This document shows, one piece after another, positions 20,529-29,083 of a stretch of DNA of 64,000 nucleotides. The number at the start of each line of letters is the position of its first letter. Position 1 is the first letter of the stretch. The notes beneath the pieces are model-generated. The model had not been told where the DNA came from and did no database searches. It saw only the letters and a list, made by a program, of their open reading frames with translations. The position numbers were made by a program, and so were the translations under genes. Source of the stretch: Pseudomonas floridensis (GTDB lineage: Bacteria; Pseudomonadota; Gammaproteobacteria; Pseudomonadales; Pseudomonadaceae); NCBI RefSeq assembly GCF_002087235.1, contig NZ_MUIO01000002.1:209721-273720 (forward strand), read 5' to 3'.

Positions 20529-20560
20529 AATAATCCATCAGCGGTCGCCGATGGATTATT
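20529..20560 (+). terminator. Hairpin after the Lrp gene
   Basis: AATAATCCATC and its exact complement (11 bp) enclose a 10-base loop, 31 bases after the lrp stop. Only a short T-rich run follows (TTGTTTC), so it is a weak-tailed terminator. Confidence 0.55.
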
Positions 20561-20586
20561 TGTTTCAATGAGGGCAATAAAAACTT

Positions 20587-20620
20587 TGACTTGCAAATGA
20601 TAATGATTATTATTGCATCA
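20587..20620 (+). promoter_or_regulatory. Promoter of PrrF overlapped by a Fur box
   Basis: A -35 TTGACT (20587-20592), 16-base spacer and -10 TATTAT (20609-20614) place the start near 20621, exactly where the PrrF-like sequence begins. The spacer and -10 are covered by AATGATAATGATTATTATT (20597-20615), a close match to the 19-bp Fur consensus. Repression by Fur-Fe(II) and release under iron starvation is therefore expected. Confidence 0.88.
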
Positions 20621-20731
20621 GCTGGTCGCGAGACTGGCTTGATAACCTGGAAGTCTTAGGTCGGCTTCCAGATTATCTCCTCATCAGGCTAATCACGGTT
20701 TTTGACCCGGCTTTTTGCCGGGTCTTTTTTT
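20621..20731 (+). ncRNA. prrF: PrrF-type iron-responsive small RNA
   Basis: About 111 nt, the usual PrrF length. The 5' end AGCTGGTCGCGAGACTGGC, the strongly conserved core at 20671-20698 (GATTATCTCCTCATCAGG and following bases) that pairs with target ribosome sites, and the terminator GACCCGGC-TTTTT-GCCGGGTC (20704-20724) followed by a T run match the P. aeruginosa PrrF RNAs. PrrF, with Hfq, represses mRNAs for dispensable iron-containing proteins such as sodB and TCA enzymes when iron is scarce. Only one copy lies here; P. aeruginosa has two in tandem. Confidence 0.93.
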
Positions 20732-20889
20732 GATTTTTCGTTGCTTCAGGCTAATGAAGTCTTGGGTGCTACTGCGTTGGTTAGACGCGATGGCGCGCAT
20801 GGTATCAAACCTCTGTGATTCAGGGTCAGCTTTCTGTGACGCAAACCGCTTGAACAGGCAGATAAATGGCAATTGCAGCGCCTTTTCAC

Positions 20890-20918
20890 TTGAGAACGAT
20901 TCTCACATTGACTAGGCT
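20890..20918 (+). promoter_or_regulatory. Fur box and promoter of the leader ORF / sigma4-FecR gene
   Basis: TGAGAA-CGA-TTCTCA (20891-20905) is a perfect 6-3-6 inverted repeat of the Pseudomonas Fur type. It overlaps a possible -35 TTGAGA (20890-20895) with -10-like TAGGCT 17 bases later (20913-20918), placing transcription start near 20925. That start leaves room for the ribosome site of the leader ORF but not for translation from the ATG at 20928. Confidence 0.75.
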
Positions 20919-20962
20919 ATCTGTCTCATGGATGAAACCTATAGCCTCAAGGAAGAATATCT

Positions 20963-20995
20963 ATGGAAGATCAGCGAGCGATACATCATGAGTAG
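20963..20995 (+). CDS. Ten-codon leader ORF overlapping the downstream start
   Basis: ATG at 20963 with a strong ribosome site AAGGAAG seven bases upstream encodes MEDQRAIHHE and stops at TAG 20993-20995. The ATG of the next gene (20988) lies inside its last codons. The downstream gene has no ribosome site of its own, so its translation probably depends on translation of this leader, as with other coupled leader ORFs in iron regulons. The peptide is too short for homology; the evidence is only placement, ribosome site and overlap. Confidence 0.55.
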   Translation: MEDQRAIHHE

Positions 20996-21521
20996 TCAGC
21001 TCTCGTCTTTATTGCCCCTCCCCGACCGACTCCCTGATTCGGCGCCGACGCTGCAGACGCTGGAACTCAGCCGTGCGCTGGGCAGGCTGTCACGCAGAAC
21101 CCGTCAGATTTTTCTGCTCAGCCGCCTCGACGGGCTGGCCTACGCAGACATTGCCCGCTTCATGGAAGTGGACATTGCCAAGGTCGAGCGTGCAATGGTT
21201 CGAGCGCTCAAAGAGGCTCATCGCGGCACCGTCTCCCACGATGAATTCATTCAGGTGCAGGCCAGTCACTGGTACGTGCATTTGCAAAGTCCGTCGGCGA
21301 CCGCCAGCGAGCGCATCGAATTTCGCCACTGGCTCGACGCCGATGACCGACACCTGGCCGCGTTTCAGAACAGCGAGCGTGTCTGGCGTGAACTGAAGGC
21401 GCCGGCTTCATTGCTGGGCGCCAGTGGCTGGCATCGACGCAAGCGGCGCATTTATCTGGTCTGGTGCCTGATCACGGCATTCATCTGCAGCCTGATGGTC
21501 ACGGCCGAGGCCTTTTCCTGA
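20988..21521 (+). CDS. Sigma-70 region 4 fused to a FecR-type N-terminal domain with one membrane segment
   Basis: 177 residues from ATG 20988 (the frame also contains an ATG at 20928 too close to the promoter). Residues about 20-80 resemble sigma region 4 of FecI-type ECF factors (RLSRRTRQIFLLSRLDGLAY, then ADIARFMEVDIAKVERAM); residues about 88-132 resemble the DUF4880 N-terminal domain of FecR/PupR anti-sigma factors (SHWYVHLQSPSATASERIEF, then FRHWLDADDRHLAAF); residues about 152-172 are a single transmembrane helix. Sigma region 2 and the periplasmic FecR domain are missing. No TonB receptor gene is adjacent. It may titrate or tether iron-responsive sigma signalling rather than start transcription itself. 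Confidence 0.8.
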   Translation: MSSQLSSLLPLPDRLPDSAPTLQTLELSRALGRLSRRTRQIFLLSRLDGLAYADIARFMEVDIAKVERAMVRALKEAHRGTVSHDEFIQVQASHWYVHLQSPSATASERIEFRHWLDADDRHLAAFQNSERVWRELKAPASLLGASGWHRRKRRIYLVWCLITAFICSLMVTAEAFS

Positions 21522-21608
21522 CGCTCAATGGCGGCTTTACGCAAGTCGAGGCCGGGATGATCGGTGTACAGTGAAGCCTGTACGCCCTTATCTATTCAGG
21601 AACGCACC

Positions 21609-22745
21609 TTGACCCTTACCATCAGCGCAGACTTCGACAGCGGCAATATTCAGGTTCTGGATGCACGCGATCCGAGCGCCATCACACTGGCTATCAGGCC
21701 CGATACCCGCAGCGATCATTTCCAGTGGTTTCACTTCAAGGTTGAAGGCATGGAAGTCGGCGCGCCCCACGGGTTCAGCCTGACCAATGTCAGTGAGTCG
21801 ACGTTCAACAACGCCTGGACCGGCTACAACGCCGTCGCCTCCTACGATCACGAGAACTGGTTCAGAGTGCCGTCCGACTTCGATGGCAAGGCGCTCAACT
21901 TCACGTTGTCGCCCAGCCAGCCACAGGTCTGGTTCGCCTACTTCGAACCGTACAGCCGTGAACGCCACGACAGGCTGATCGAGCAGGCACTGGAAAGCGC
22001 GGGCACGCAACTGTTGGCGACCGGCAAAAGCGTCGAGGGCCGTGATGTCCCGTTACTGCGCAAGGGTGACGGGGCTGAAGGCAAACGCAAGATCTGGATC
22101 ATCGCCCAGCAGCACCCCGGCGAGCACATGGCCGAATGGTTCATGGAAGGCGTGATCGAGCGCCTTCAGCAGCAGGGTGATGCGGCCATGGATCAGTTGC
22201 TGGCCAGTGCCGATCTGTATCTGGTGCCGAACATGAATCCCGACGGCGCTTTCCACGGTCACCTGCGCACCAACGCCAATGGCAAGGACCTGAATCGCGC
22301 CTGGCAGGACAGTACCGAAGCCGAAAGTCCCGAGGTGTTCTTCGTCAAACACCAAATGGAACAATACGGCGTCGACCTGTTTCTGGACGTGCACGGTGAC
22401 GAGGAAATTCCTTATGTGTTCACCGCCGCCTGCGAGGGCAACCCTGGCTACACCGCGAAGCAGCAACAGCTTGAAGAGCAATTTCGCCGTCGGTTGGGTG
22501 AGATCACCGTCGATTTCCAGAGCGTTTACGGCTACCCGCGCAGCGCGCCGGGCAAGGCCAACATGAACCTGGCGTGCAACAGCGTCGGCGAACGATACAA
22601 GTGTCTGGCGCTGACCCTGGAAATGCCCTTCAAAGACAACGACAACGCACCCGATCCGCTGACCGGCTGGTCTGGCAAACGCTCGGCACAGCTGGGCCAG
22701 GATGTGTTGAGCGTATTGACGGAAATGGTTCAGGACCTGCGCTGA
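21609..22745 (+). CDS. M14 family zinc carboxypeptidase, cytosolic type
   Basis: About 378 residues. I place the start at TTG 21609, six bases after AGGAA, giving MTLTISADFDSGNIQVL; the ATG 45 bases upstream lacks a site. The N-terminal beta domain (about 1-115) followed by an M14 catalytic domain is the arrangement of cytosolic carboxypeptidases. Zinc ligands are visible in QQHPGEHMAEW (HxxE) and later in LDVHGDEE; NMNPDGAFHGHLRTNANGKD is the substrate-binding stretch. No signal peptide, so it works in the cytoplasm; the natural peptide substrate is unknown. Confidence 0.9.
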   Translation: MTLTISADFDSGNIQVLDARDPSAITLAIRPDTRSDHFQWFHFKVEGMEVGAPHGFSLTNVSESTFNNAWTGYNAVASYDHENWFRVPSDFDGKALNFTLSPSQPQVWFAYFEPYSRERHDRLIEQALESAGTQLLATGKSVEGRDVPLLRKGDGAEGKRKIWIIAQQHPGEHMAEWFMEGVIERLQQQGDAAMDQLLASADLYLVPNMNPDGAFHGHLRTNANGKDLNRAWQDSTEAESPEVFFVKHQMEQYGVDLFLDVHGDEEIPYVFTAACEGNPGYTAKQQQLEEQFRRRLGEITVDFQSVYGYPRSAPGKANMNLACNSVGERYKCLALTLEMPFKDNDNAPDPLTGWSGKRSAQLGQDVLSVLTEMVQDLR

Positions 22746-22800
22746 TCCACATTGTTCGAGCATTTGCTCGTTACCCCAAGGATCGAGCCAGTCGTGCTGC

Positions 22801-24015
22801 CTACGCCGTCGCCCGATCCTGCTGCCCCGCCGCACGTCGCGTGATCAACCCCGCCAGCGCCATCAGCGCCAGCAGGATGACCACACCACCGTAAACATTA
22901 CTGATCATCACCAGACCGAATGAACGGGCGGCGAAGCCGGCAGCCAATGCGGGCATGCAGAACGCCAGATAGCTGAGCACCAGAAACGCCGACATCAGTC
23001 CTGCGCGCTCGTGAGCGTGCGCCAGTGGCATGAGCATTCGCAAAGCGCCGAGAAAACTCGATCCAAAGCCAATCCCTGCAACGACAGCTCCGCCAAAGAA
23101 CAAACACAGCGCGCCGGTGTTGATCGCCAGGAGAATCACCGCAACCCCTGCCGTCATAAAGCTGGCCCCCCCCCATAGCCCCAGTTCGGGTGCGCGCTGA
23201 CGCAGGATCAGAATCGCAAGCGCACCGCTGAGTGTTAGCGCGGCCACCGCGAATCCACCCGCCAGCGGCGATGTCGAGCCGGTAGCGGCTGCCAGCAACG
23301 ATGGGCTCAGTGACAGAAAGAAACCACCCAGTGCCCATGCAGCGATATCGACAGGCAACACCAGCCACAACATGCGCCGCGCCTGTAGAGGCACGTGTAG
23401 CGAGGGCTTGAGGGACTGCCAGGCGCCGGGTTGCGGGCGGACGGTCTCGGCCACGCGCGCCAGATAAAGTACCTCAGCCACGAACGCGGTGAGCAGCACG
23501 CAATAGGCAAGCAGCAACGGATGCGGCGCGAACCGTACCAGCAACGCCGTACCCAGAGCACCGACAGCCATGCCCAGCATCGGTGAAATACTATTGATCA
23601 GCGGGCCCTTGACCTGATCGCTGTCCAGCAATGCAGCGCCAAGCGCACTAGCTGCCAGCCCGGTGGCGAAGCCTTGAAGCAGACGCGCCATGACCAGCCA
23701 GCTTACATCGACGGCGAAGATGAACAGCAGCATCGACAAGATCTGCATCAACAGGGCGGCTAAAATCACCGGACGTCGCCCCAAATGATCGGACAGCGAT
23801 CCGCCGCTCAACAAAGCTGCCAGCAGGCTGAAGGCATAGACGGCGAAGATCAGCGTCAGTACACCGGAAGAGAACCCCCATGCCTCCTGATACAAGTGAT
23901 ACAGCGGCGTCGGCGTACTCGACGCCGCGAAGAAACACAGGGTCGTGAACGCCAGAAATCCTACATGGCCGCTTTCCCGACCATCGGGCTGCGGGTTCTG
24001 CAAAGGTATGGACAT
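22801..24015 (-). CDS. MFS drug/solute efflux transporter
   Basis: 404 residues with 12 predicted membrane helices; the cytoplasmic loop 2-3 motif GGSLSDHLGRRPVIL is intact. Start at ATG 24015, nine bases after GGAG. It is divergent from a TetR gene 106 bases away, with a near-perfect operator-like repeat between them, the classic arrangement of a repressed efflux pump. The substrate is unknown. Confidence 0.88.
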   Translation of the reverse strand: MSIPLQNPQPDGRESGHVGFLAFTTLCFFAASSTPTPLYHLYQEAWGFSSGVLTLIFAVYAFSLLAALLSGGSLSDHLGRRPVILAALLMQILSMLLFIFAVDVSWLVMARLLQGFATGLAASALGAALLDSDQVKGPLINSISPMLGMAVGALGTALLVRFAPHPLLLAYCVLLTAFVAEVLYLARVAETVRPQPGAWQSLKPSLHVPLQARRMLWLVLPVDIAAWALGGFFLSLSPSLLAAATGSTSPLAGGFAVAALTLSGALAILILRQRAPELGLWGGASFMTAGVAVILLAINTGALCLFFGGAVVAGIGFGSSFLGALRMLMPLAHAHERAGLMSAFLVLSYLAFCMPALAAGFAARSFGLVMISNVYGGVVILLALMALAGLITRRAAGQQDRATA

Positions 24016-24087
24016 GGGTACACTCTCCACTGATGCAACTCATTAAAGCCATGAATTAGCTTTTGCGGAGTGTGCTACTGGTTAGCG

Positions 24088-24112
24088 CTTAAAGCAAATA
24101 CTTTGTGTTAAG
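24088..24112. promoter_or_regulatory. Probable TetR operator between mfs and tetR
   Basis: CTTAAAGCAAA and TTTGTGTTAAG form an 11-bp inverted repeat with 3-base spacer and 9 of 11 positions matching, in the divergent intergenic region and ending nine bases before the tetR ATG. Size and position fit a TetR dimer pair site that would block both promoters. Confidence 0.6.
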
Positions 24113-24121
24113 GTCTGCCGT

Positions 24122-24667
24122 ATGGCTATCAAAGAAGCAGTACGCACCGGAGGCCGTAGCGCCCGCGTGCAGGAATCCATTCACCGCGCCGTGCGCGACC
24201 TGTTGCTCGAGCAGGACCGTTCTACGCTCAGCGTGCCGCTGATCGCGACGCGGGCCGGTGTGACGCCGTCGACTATATATCGACGCTGGGGCGACCTGAC
24301 CACGTTACTGGCCGATGCCGCCGTCGAGCGGCTGCGCCCGGATGAACCCATTGATCGCGGCAGCCTGCGTCAGGACCTGCTGATCTGGAGCGAAATGTAC
24401 CTGGACGAAATGTCCTCGGCACCCGGACGCGAGATGATGCGTGACGTGGCCGCCAGCACCTCCAATTGCGCAGGCAAATGCGCCTCCATCGTGCGCGATC
24501 AACTGCAGACCATCATCGACCGCGCCGCGAGCCGCAATGAGTCATCGCCGACCGCCGACGAACTGATCGATGCCATCGTCGCGCCAATGATTTATCGGAT
24601 TTTGTATTCCGAAGCTCCGCCCAGCCTCGCCACCGTGCAACGCTGGGTTGAACGCTGCCTGCCCTGA
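24122..24667 (+). CDS. TetR/AcrR family transcriptional regulator
   Basis: 181 residues. The N-terminal HTH (about 18-62) reads RAVRDLLLEQDRSTLSVPLI, then ATRAGVTPSTIYRRWGDLTT; the C-terminal region (about 80-180) is a TetR_C_16/YcdC-like ligand domain. It is divergent from the MFS pump gene and is its likely repressor. The inducer is not predictable. Confidence 0.9.
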   Translation: MAIKEAVRTGGRSARVQESIHRAVRDLLLEQDRSTLSVPLIATRAGVTPSTIYRRWGDLTTLLADAAVERLRPDEPIDRGSLRQDLLIWSEMYLDEMSSAPGREMMRDVAASTSNCAGKCASIVRDQLQTIIDRAASRNESSPTADELIDAIVAPMIYRILYSEAPPSLATVQRWVERCLP

Positions 24668-24755
24668 AACGCCAGTCGTGAACGATAATATCTGCGGCTG
24701 TCTGGCCTGACTCCCGTTATGATGCGCGCCTTGTCCGACTACTGACCGAACTGAC

Positions 24756-26060
24756 ATGCATACCCTCGCAGACCTACGCGCCGGCAAACTGGCAGGCATT
24801 CGGCGTCTTGACCTGTCCTGCGGACTGAGCGAATTCCCACCGGAAATTTTCGGGCTGGCGGACACGCTGGAGGTCCTCAACCTCAGCGGCAACTCGCTGA
24901 ACAGCCTGCCTGACGACCTGCATCGCCTGACCCGCCTGCAAGTGCTGTTCGGCTCTGACAACGCCTTCACTCACCTGCCTGAATGCATTGGCCAGTGCGA
25001 TCAATTGCGTATTGTCGGCTTCAAGGCCAATCGCATCGAGCAGGTCAGCGCTTCAGCGTTGCCGCCACGTCTGCGCTGGCTGATTCTGACCGATAACCGG
25101 ATCGAGTCTTTGCCTGACGAACTGGGTCGCCGCCCGGATCTGCAGAAGCTGATGCTGGCGGGCAATCGCTTGCAGTCTCTGCCTGCGACCCTGGCCGATT
25201 GCCACCATCTCGAGCTGATCCGCATCGCCGCGAACCGCTTGACCGAGCTGCCGGACTGGCTGTTGAAATTGCCTGCCCTCGCCTGGCTCGCCCATGCGGA
25301 CAACCCGCTCGGCCCTGAGCGCAACGATTTTGCAATACGGCAAATCCCCTGGCGTGAGTTGAATCTACAGCAGCACCTTGGCGAAGGTGCATCCGGCGTC
25401 ATCCAGCAAGCAATCTGGCAGGGCAATGGGCAGCCGCGTACGGTTGCGGTCAAGCTGTACAAAGGCAGCGTGACCAGCGACGGCTCACCCCTCAATGAAA
25501 TGGCAGCCTGCATCGCCGCCGGCAGCCACTCGCACCTGATCAATGTGCTGGGCCGGATTAACGAACATCCCGAGCAACGACAGGGTCTGGTGATGGAATT
25601 GATCGCGCCGCAGTTCAGCAACCTGGCCGCCCCGCCCAGCCTGGAATCCTGTAGCCGCGATGTTTACGCTGCCGGGACGCGCTTTCCGCTGCCTGTGCTG
25701 CTGCGCCTGGCAACCGGCATCGCCTCGGTCACTGCGCACCTGCATGCCCGTGGCATGACCCACGGCGACCTGTATGGCCACAATATCCTCGTGCAGCGAG
25801 ATGGCACCTGTCTGCTGAGCGATTTCGGTGCGGCGTCGTTTCACCCTTCAGCCTCCGTTGCCCAGGCGCTGGAGCGTATAGAGACGCGAGCATTCGGTAT
25901 TTTGCTGGGAGAAATGCTGGAACGCTGCGAGGCGTCACCTGAAGACTCGCCGATCATCGACGGGTTGAAAGGCCTTGCGGCACGCTGTACTCAGGCTGAC
26001 TGCAGTAACAGACCGTTACTCGAAGAGGTGCATCGACAGTTGCAGGCATGGGGCGCGTGA
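24756..26060 (+). CDS. Leucine-rich-repeat protein with C-terminal protein kinase domain
   Basis: 434 residues. Residues about 14-195 are seven to eight leucine-rich repeats of the bacterial LPx/short type (LEVLNLSGNSLNSLPDDL, LILTDNRIESLPDEL, KLMLAGNRLQSLP). Residues about 205-430 form a Hanks-type kinase: P-loop LGEGASGVIQQA, VAVKLYK lysine, catalytic loop HGDLYGHNIL and SDFGAAS in the DFG position. The catalytic Asp is HGD, as in several bacterial and atypical kinases. No signal peptide or membrane helix, so it is cytosolic. Annotated homologues exist in pseudomonads; targets are unknown. No phosphatase gene lies nearby. Confidence 0.88.
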   Translation: MHTLADLRAGKLAGIRRLDLSCGLSEFPPEIFGLADTLEVLNLSGNSLNSLPDDLHRLTRLQVLFGSDNAFTHLPECIGQCDQLRIVGFKANRIEQVSASALPPRLRWLILTDNRIESLPDELGRRPDLQKLMLAGNRLQSLPATLADCHHLELIRIAANRLTELPDWLLKLPALAWLAHADNPLGPERNDFAIRQIPWRELNLQQHLGEGASGVIQQAIWQGNGQPRTVAVKLYKGSVTSDGSPLNEMAACIAAGSHSHLINVLGRINEHPEQRQGLVMELIAPQFSNLAAPPSLESCSRDVYAAGTRFPLPVLLRLATGIASVTAHLHARGMTHGDLYGHNILVQRDGTCLLSDFGAASFHPSASVAQALERIETRAFGILLGEMLERCEASPEDSPIIDGLKGLAARCTQADCSNRPLLEEVHRQLQAWGA

Positions 26061-26088
26061 AGCGCCCCCTGCCTCAGGCCGACATCGA

Positions 26089-26793
26089 TCAGCCCGCCAG
26101 ACCGACGTAAACGTTCTGGACATCGTCATGATTGTCGATGGCTTCCAGAAAGGCTTCGACTTCTGCCATCTGCTCGGCGCTCAGACCGTCAACCGTGCTT
26201 TTCGGGCGATAACCCAACTGTGCGGACTGCACGGTAAAACCGAACTCCGGCAATTTCTTGCACACGGCGTCCATGTCGGTGGGCTCGGTCAAGAAAAGGG
26301 TCGCACCCTCTTCACCCGGCTCACAGTCCTGGGCACCGGCCTCGATGGCCGCTTCGTCCGCGTCAGCGTCGGCCGAAGCGGGAACCGCCTCGATCAAGCC
26401 TTGATACAGAAAATCCCAGGAAACCGAGCCAGCCGCACCCAGCTGGCCTTTACGAAACAGCACGCGGATTTCCGACACGGTGCGATTGATGTTGTCGGTG
26501 AGGCACTCGACGATCACCGGCACGCGATGTGGAGCAAAGCCTTCGTAGGTCAGGCGTTCGAAGTTGACGCTTTCACCCAGCAGGCCTGCGCCCTTCTTGA
26601 TGGCGCGTTCCAGGGTTTCGCGAGGCATCGAGGCCTTCTTGGCCTGCTCTACTACCAGCCGCAGTCGTGAGTTCATGTCCGGATCGGCACCGGCACGTGC
26701 AGCGATCATGATTTCCTTGGACAGCTTGCCGAAGGTGCGCCCTTTGGCGTTGGCTGCCGCTTCTTTATGCTTGACCTTCCACTGTGCGCCCAT
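26089..26793 (-). CDS. YebC/PmpR/TACO1 family protein
   Basis: 234 residues covering the whole family: N-terminal [19 protein letters not shown], central [17 protein letters not shown] and [15 protein letters not shown]-terminal NHDDVQNVY. It is closest in look to the YeeN-like branch rather than the ruvC-linked YebC, and no ruvABC genes are present. Family members act as transcription regulators or aid translation of proline-rich stretches; which applies here is undetermined. Convergent with the LRR kinase gene, 28 bases apart. Confidence 0.9.
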   Translation of the reverse strand: MGAQWKVKHKEAAANAKGRTFGKLSKEIMIAARAGADPDMNSRLRLVVEQAKKASMPRETLERAIKKGAGLLGESVNFERLTYEGFAPHRVPVIVECLTDNINRTVSEIRVLFRKGQLGAAGSVSWDFLYQGLIEAVPASADADADEAAIEAGAQDCEPGEEGATLFLTEPTDMDAVCKKLPEFGFTVQSAQLGYRPKSTVDGLSAEQMAEVEAFLEAIDNHDDVQNVYVGLAG

Positions 26794-27115
26794 GTCTGCT
26801 CTCTTGATTCAATGTGCGTCTCGCCATCGGCACCCATCAGGCGGGCGGCAAATATGGCGAAACGTTAAAAATAGGGTGGCCGGTAAAGATGGCTCCGGCG
26901 CGGCGCATTTTATACGCGATCACGCCAGATGAAACCCCCGCTGAAACTTCATTGGTCGAACGACCGGTCACGATGCCTGCCGGTTCGGCATCCGACACCG
27001 ATCCGGCCCACACTTTGTCGTGTAGTCCTTTTCTGAAAAACCTTGCAACGATGCTATTACAGTCACGCATTTCGTACCCTTCGCACCCTGAATTTCAAGG
27101 TGGGAGAGCCCGACG
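26794..27115. other. Divergent intergenic region between the yebC-like gene and vgrG
   Basis: 322 bases that should contain both promoters. I see the vgrG ribosome site GGGAGA at about 27101 and no gene, repeat or recognisable operator. Confidence 0.4.
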
Positions 27116-29083
27116 ATGTGCAACGACCCGCAACTGCCGATAACGTTGGCGATTGCCGACTGCCAGATGGACCTGCATGTCATCAGCTTCACCGGCCTGG
27201 ATGCCTTGAACGCGGTGTACCGTTTCGACATTGACCTGATCGGCACCGCGGCGGCGCTCGACACGGCCGGCCTGGTCGGGCGCGGCGCTTTCCTGAGCTT
27301 CGGCACGCCGGATCAGGGCGTGCATGGCATGATCCAGCACGCAATCGAAGTGTACGCCGGTGCCCGATTCAGACACTACCGCCTGGTACTGATGCCGGCC
27401 GTGCAGAAACTGGCGCGGCCTTCGCGACGCAGCGCCTACCATGACATGAGCGTGCCGCAATTGATTGAGCACTTGCTGGAACGCCATGATCTGCAAGCTG
27501 GCACCTATCGGTTCGAGCACATGACGGGGGTCTATCCCCGACGACCTGTGCGCGTCCAGTACGATGAGAGCGATCTGCACCTGTTGCAGCGCCTGTGTGA
27601 AGAGGAAGGCATTCACTTTCGGTTCGAGCATGCGCCGGACCGCCATGCGCTGGTGTTTTCCGACGATCCGGCCAGCTTTCCCGAACGAAAGCTGCCGATC
27701 CACTTCGACTGCGAGCGAGCACCTCAAAATCTGTTACCCGCCCTTACGCACCTGGCTGAACATCGATCGATCCACATCGACCGGCCAGGACGGACCTGGC
27801 ATGCAGGCCAGCCAAACCGGTTCAATATTCCGAAACAAAGCGCCACGCCGACCACAGACGCGATCAACGAGTCACTGGAAGCGCCCGTCGGCCAACACTC
27901 GGCAGACCGGCAAGTCGCGTATCGACAACAGCGCAGCGCTCGTCATCTGGAGCGCCTGCGTTGCGAAAGTCGACATTTCTACGGCAGCAGCACCCAGCCC
28001 GGGCTGCGCAGTGGAGAGATCCTGCAGGTGCTCGACCATCCCGAGCCATTGCTCAACGATCAGTGGCTGTTGATCGAGGTGCGCCACGCGGGGCGCCAGT
28101 TGCAGACGCTGGAAGGTGTCGATCCGCATGACATTGCGGCGATCATTCAGGCGCTGCCGGAACAGGAATTGCCGACTGTCGACCTGGCAGCCGACGAAGG
28201 CTACACGAACCGACTGGCTGCCATACCCTGGTCGATGCCGTTCCGCCCGTCGCTCAAACACTTCAAGCGGACAGTCCGCGGCCTGCATCGCGCCACACTG
28301 ATGCCCACAACGCTGAACATCGACGCCGATGAAAGCCTGTCAGCCTACCGAGCGATTCGTTTCGACTGGCAGGACGCGTTAGCGCAGACATTGGAGCGCT
28401 GGCCGCTGGCTCACGTGGCATGCAGCGACGCCAATCCTGTCGGGCAACTGCAGGCTGGAGCACGTGTGGCGGTCGGGCATCTGAACAATGATCCTGATCG
28501 CCCGGTGATCTGCGGCGCGCTGCACAAAACCGGGTCGACCCCGGAGACGCGTGTGCTTCTGGAAGGCATCGCGGCCCAGTCACCAATCTACGTTCATCTG
28601 CGTGACGGTCAGCGATTGCGCTTCGAATCGGACAGACACCTCATGATCAGAGGCGAACAGATTGAACTGCACCTGACGCCGACCAGTATCTCGGTATTGG
28701 GCAATGCCACCCCGAAAGCCTTTTCACCCGCGGATCTGGACGAAAACGCAACGAACATGAGTGATTTGCGCCTGACAACGTTGCCGGGCCTCCAGGGAGA
28801 ACCGTTGACAGGGCGTATCTGGTACATCGTGCGGATGCGCGAGCCGGGACTGCAGCATCTGGCTCGCCTGGAACCGGAGCACTTCCTGTTCGAGGGAACC
28901 ACTGATGGACGAGGTTACCTGGGCCTGAGCACAGCGCAGCGTCGCCGACTGATCAGGGAGTACCAGAGCACCCCACGGCATTTGTGGCTGATCCATCCCG
29001 GCGAGTGCCTCGCGCTGCACACGTACTTCCAGCAAAACTGGACACCGCAGCAGCGCCAGGCATTGATACTCAGCAGTCCTTGA
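27116..29083 (+). CDS. Orphan, divergent VgrG-type type VI secretion spike protein with C-terminal extension
   Basis: 655 residues. Residues about 1-330 match the gp27-like VgrG head (HVISFTGLDALNAVYRFDID, DLHLLQRLCEEEGIHFRFEH). A reduced gp5 OB-fold region lies about 411-485, with AVGHLNNDPDRPVICG standing for the usual conserved DPDRP motif. The long beta-helix repeats and DUF2345 needle are missing or short. The last 100 residues (about 550-655, including PGECLALHTYFQQNW) are an extension I cannot assign. No hcp, PAAR, adaptor or immunity gene is adjacent. It could carry an effector domain or be a decayed spike. Confidence 0.8.
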   Translation: MCNDPQLPITLAIADCQMDLHVISFTGLDALNAVYRFDIDLIGTAAALDTAGLVGRGAFLSFGTPDQGVHGMIQHAIEVYAGARFRHYRLVLMPAVQKLARPSRRSAYHDMSVPQLIEHLLERHDLQAGTYRFEHMTGVYPRRPVRVQYDESDLHLLQRLCEEEGIHFRFEHAPDRHALVFSDDPASFPERKLPIHFDCERAPQNLLPALTHLAEHRSIHIDRPGRTWHAGQPNRFNIPKQSATPTTDAINESLEAPVGQHSADRQVAYRQQRSARHLERLRCESRHFYGSSTQPGLRSGEILQVLDHPEPLLNDQWLLIEVRHAGRQLQTLEGVDPHDIAAIIQALPEQELPTVDLAADEGYTNRLAAIPWSMPFRPSLKHFKRTVRGLHRATLMPTTLNIDADESLSAYRAIRFDWQDALAQTLERWPLAHVACSDANPVGQLQAGARVAVGHLNNDPDRPVICGALHKTGSTPETRVLLEGIAAQSPIYVHLRDGQRLRFESDRHLMIRGEQIELHLTPTSISVLGNATPKAFSPADLDENATNMSDLRLTTLPGLQGEPLTGRIWYIVRMREPGLQHLARLEPEHFLFEGTTDGRGYLGLSTAQRRRLIREYQSTPRHLWLIHPGECLALHTYFQQNWTPQQRQALILSSP

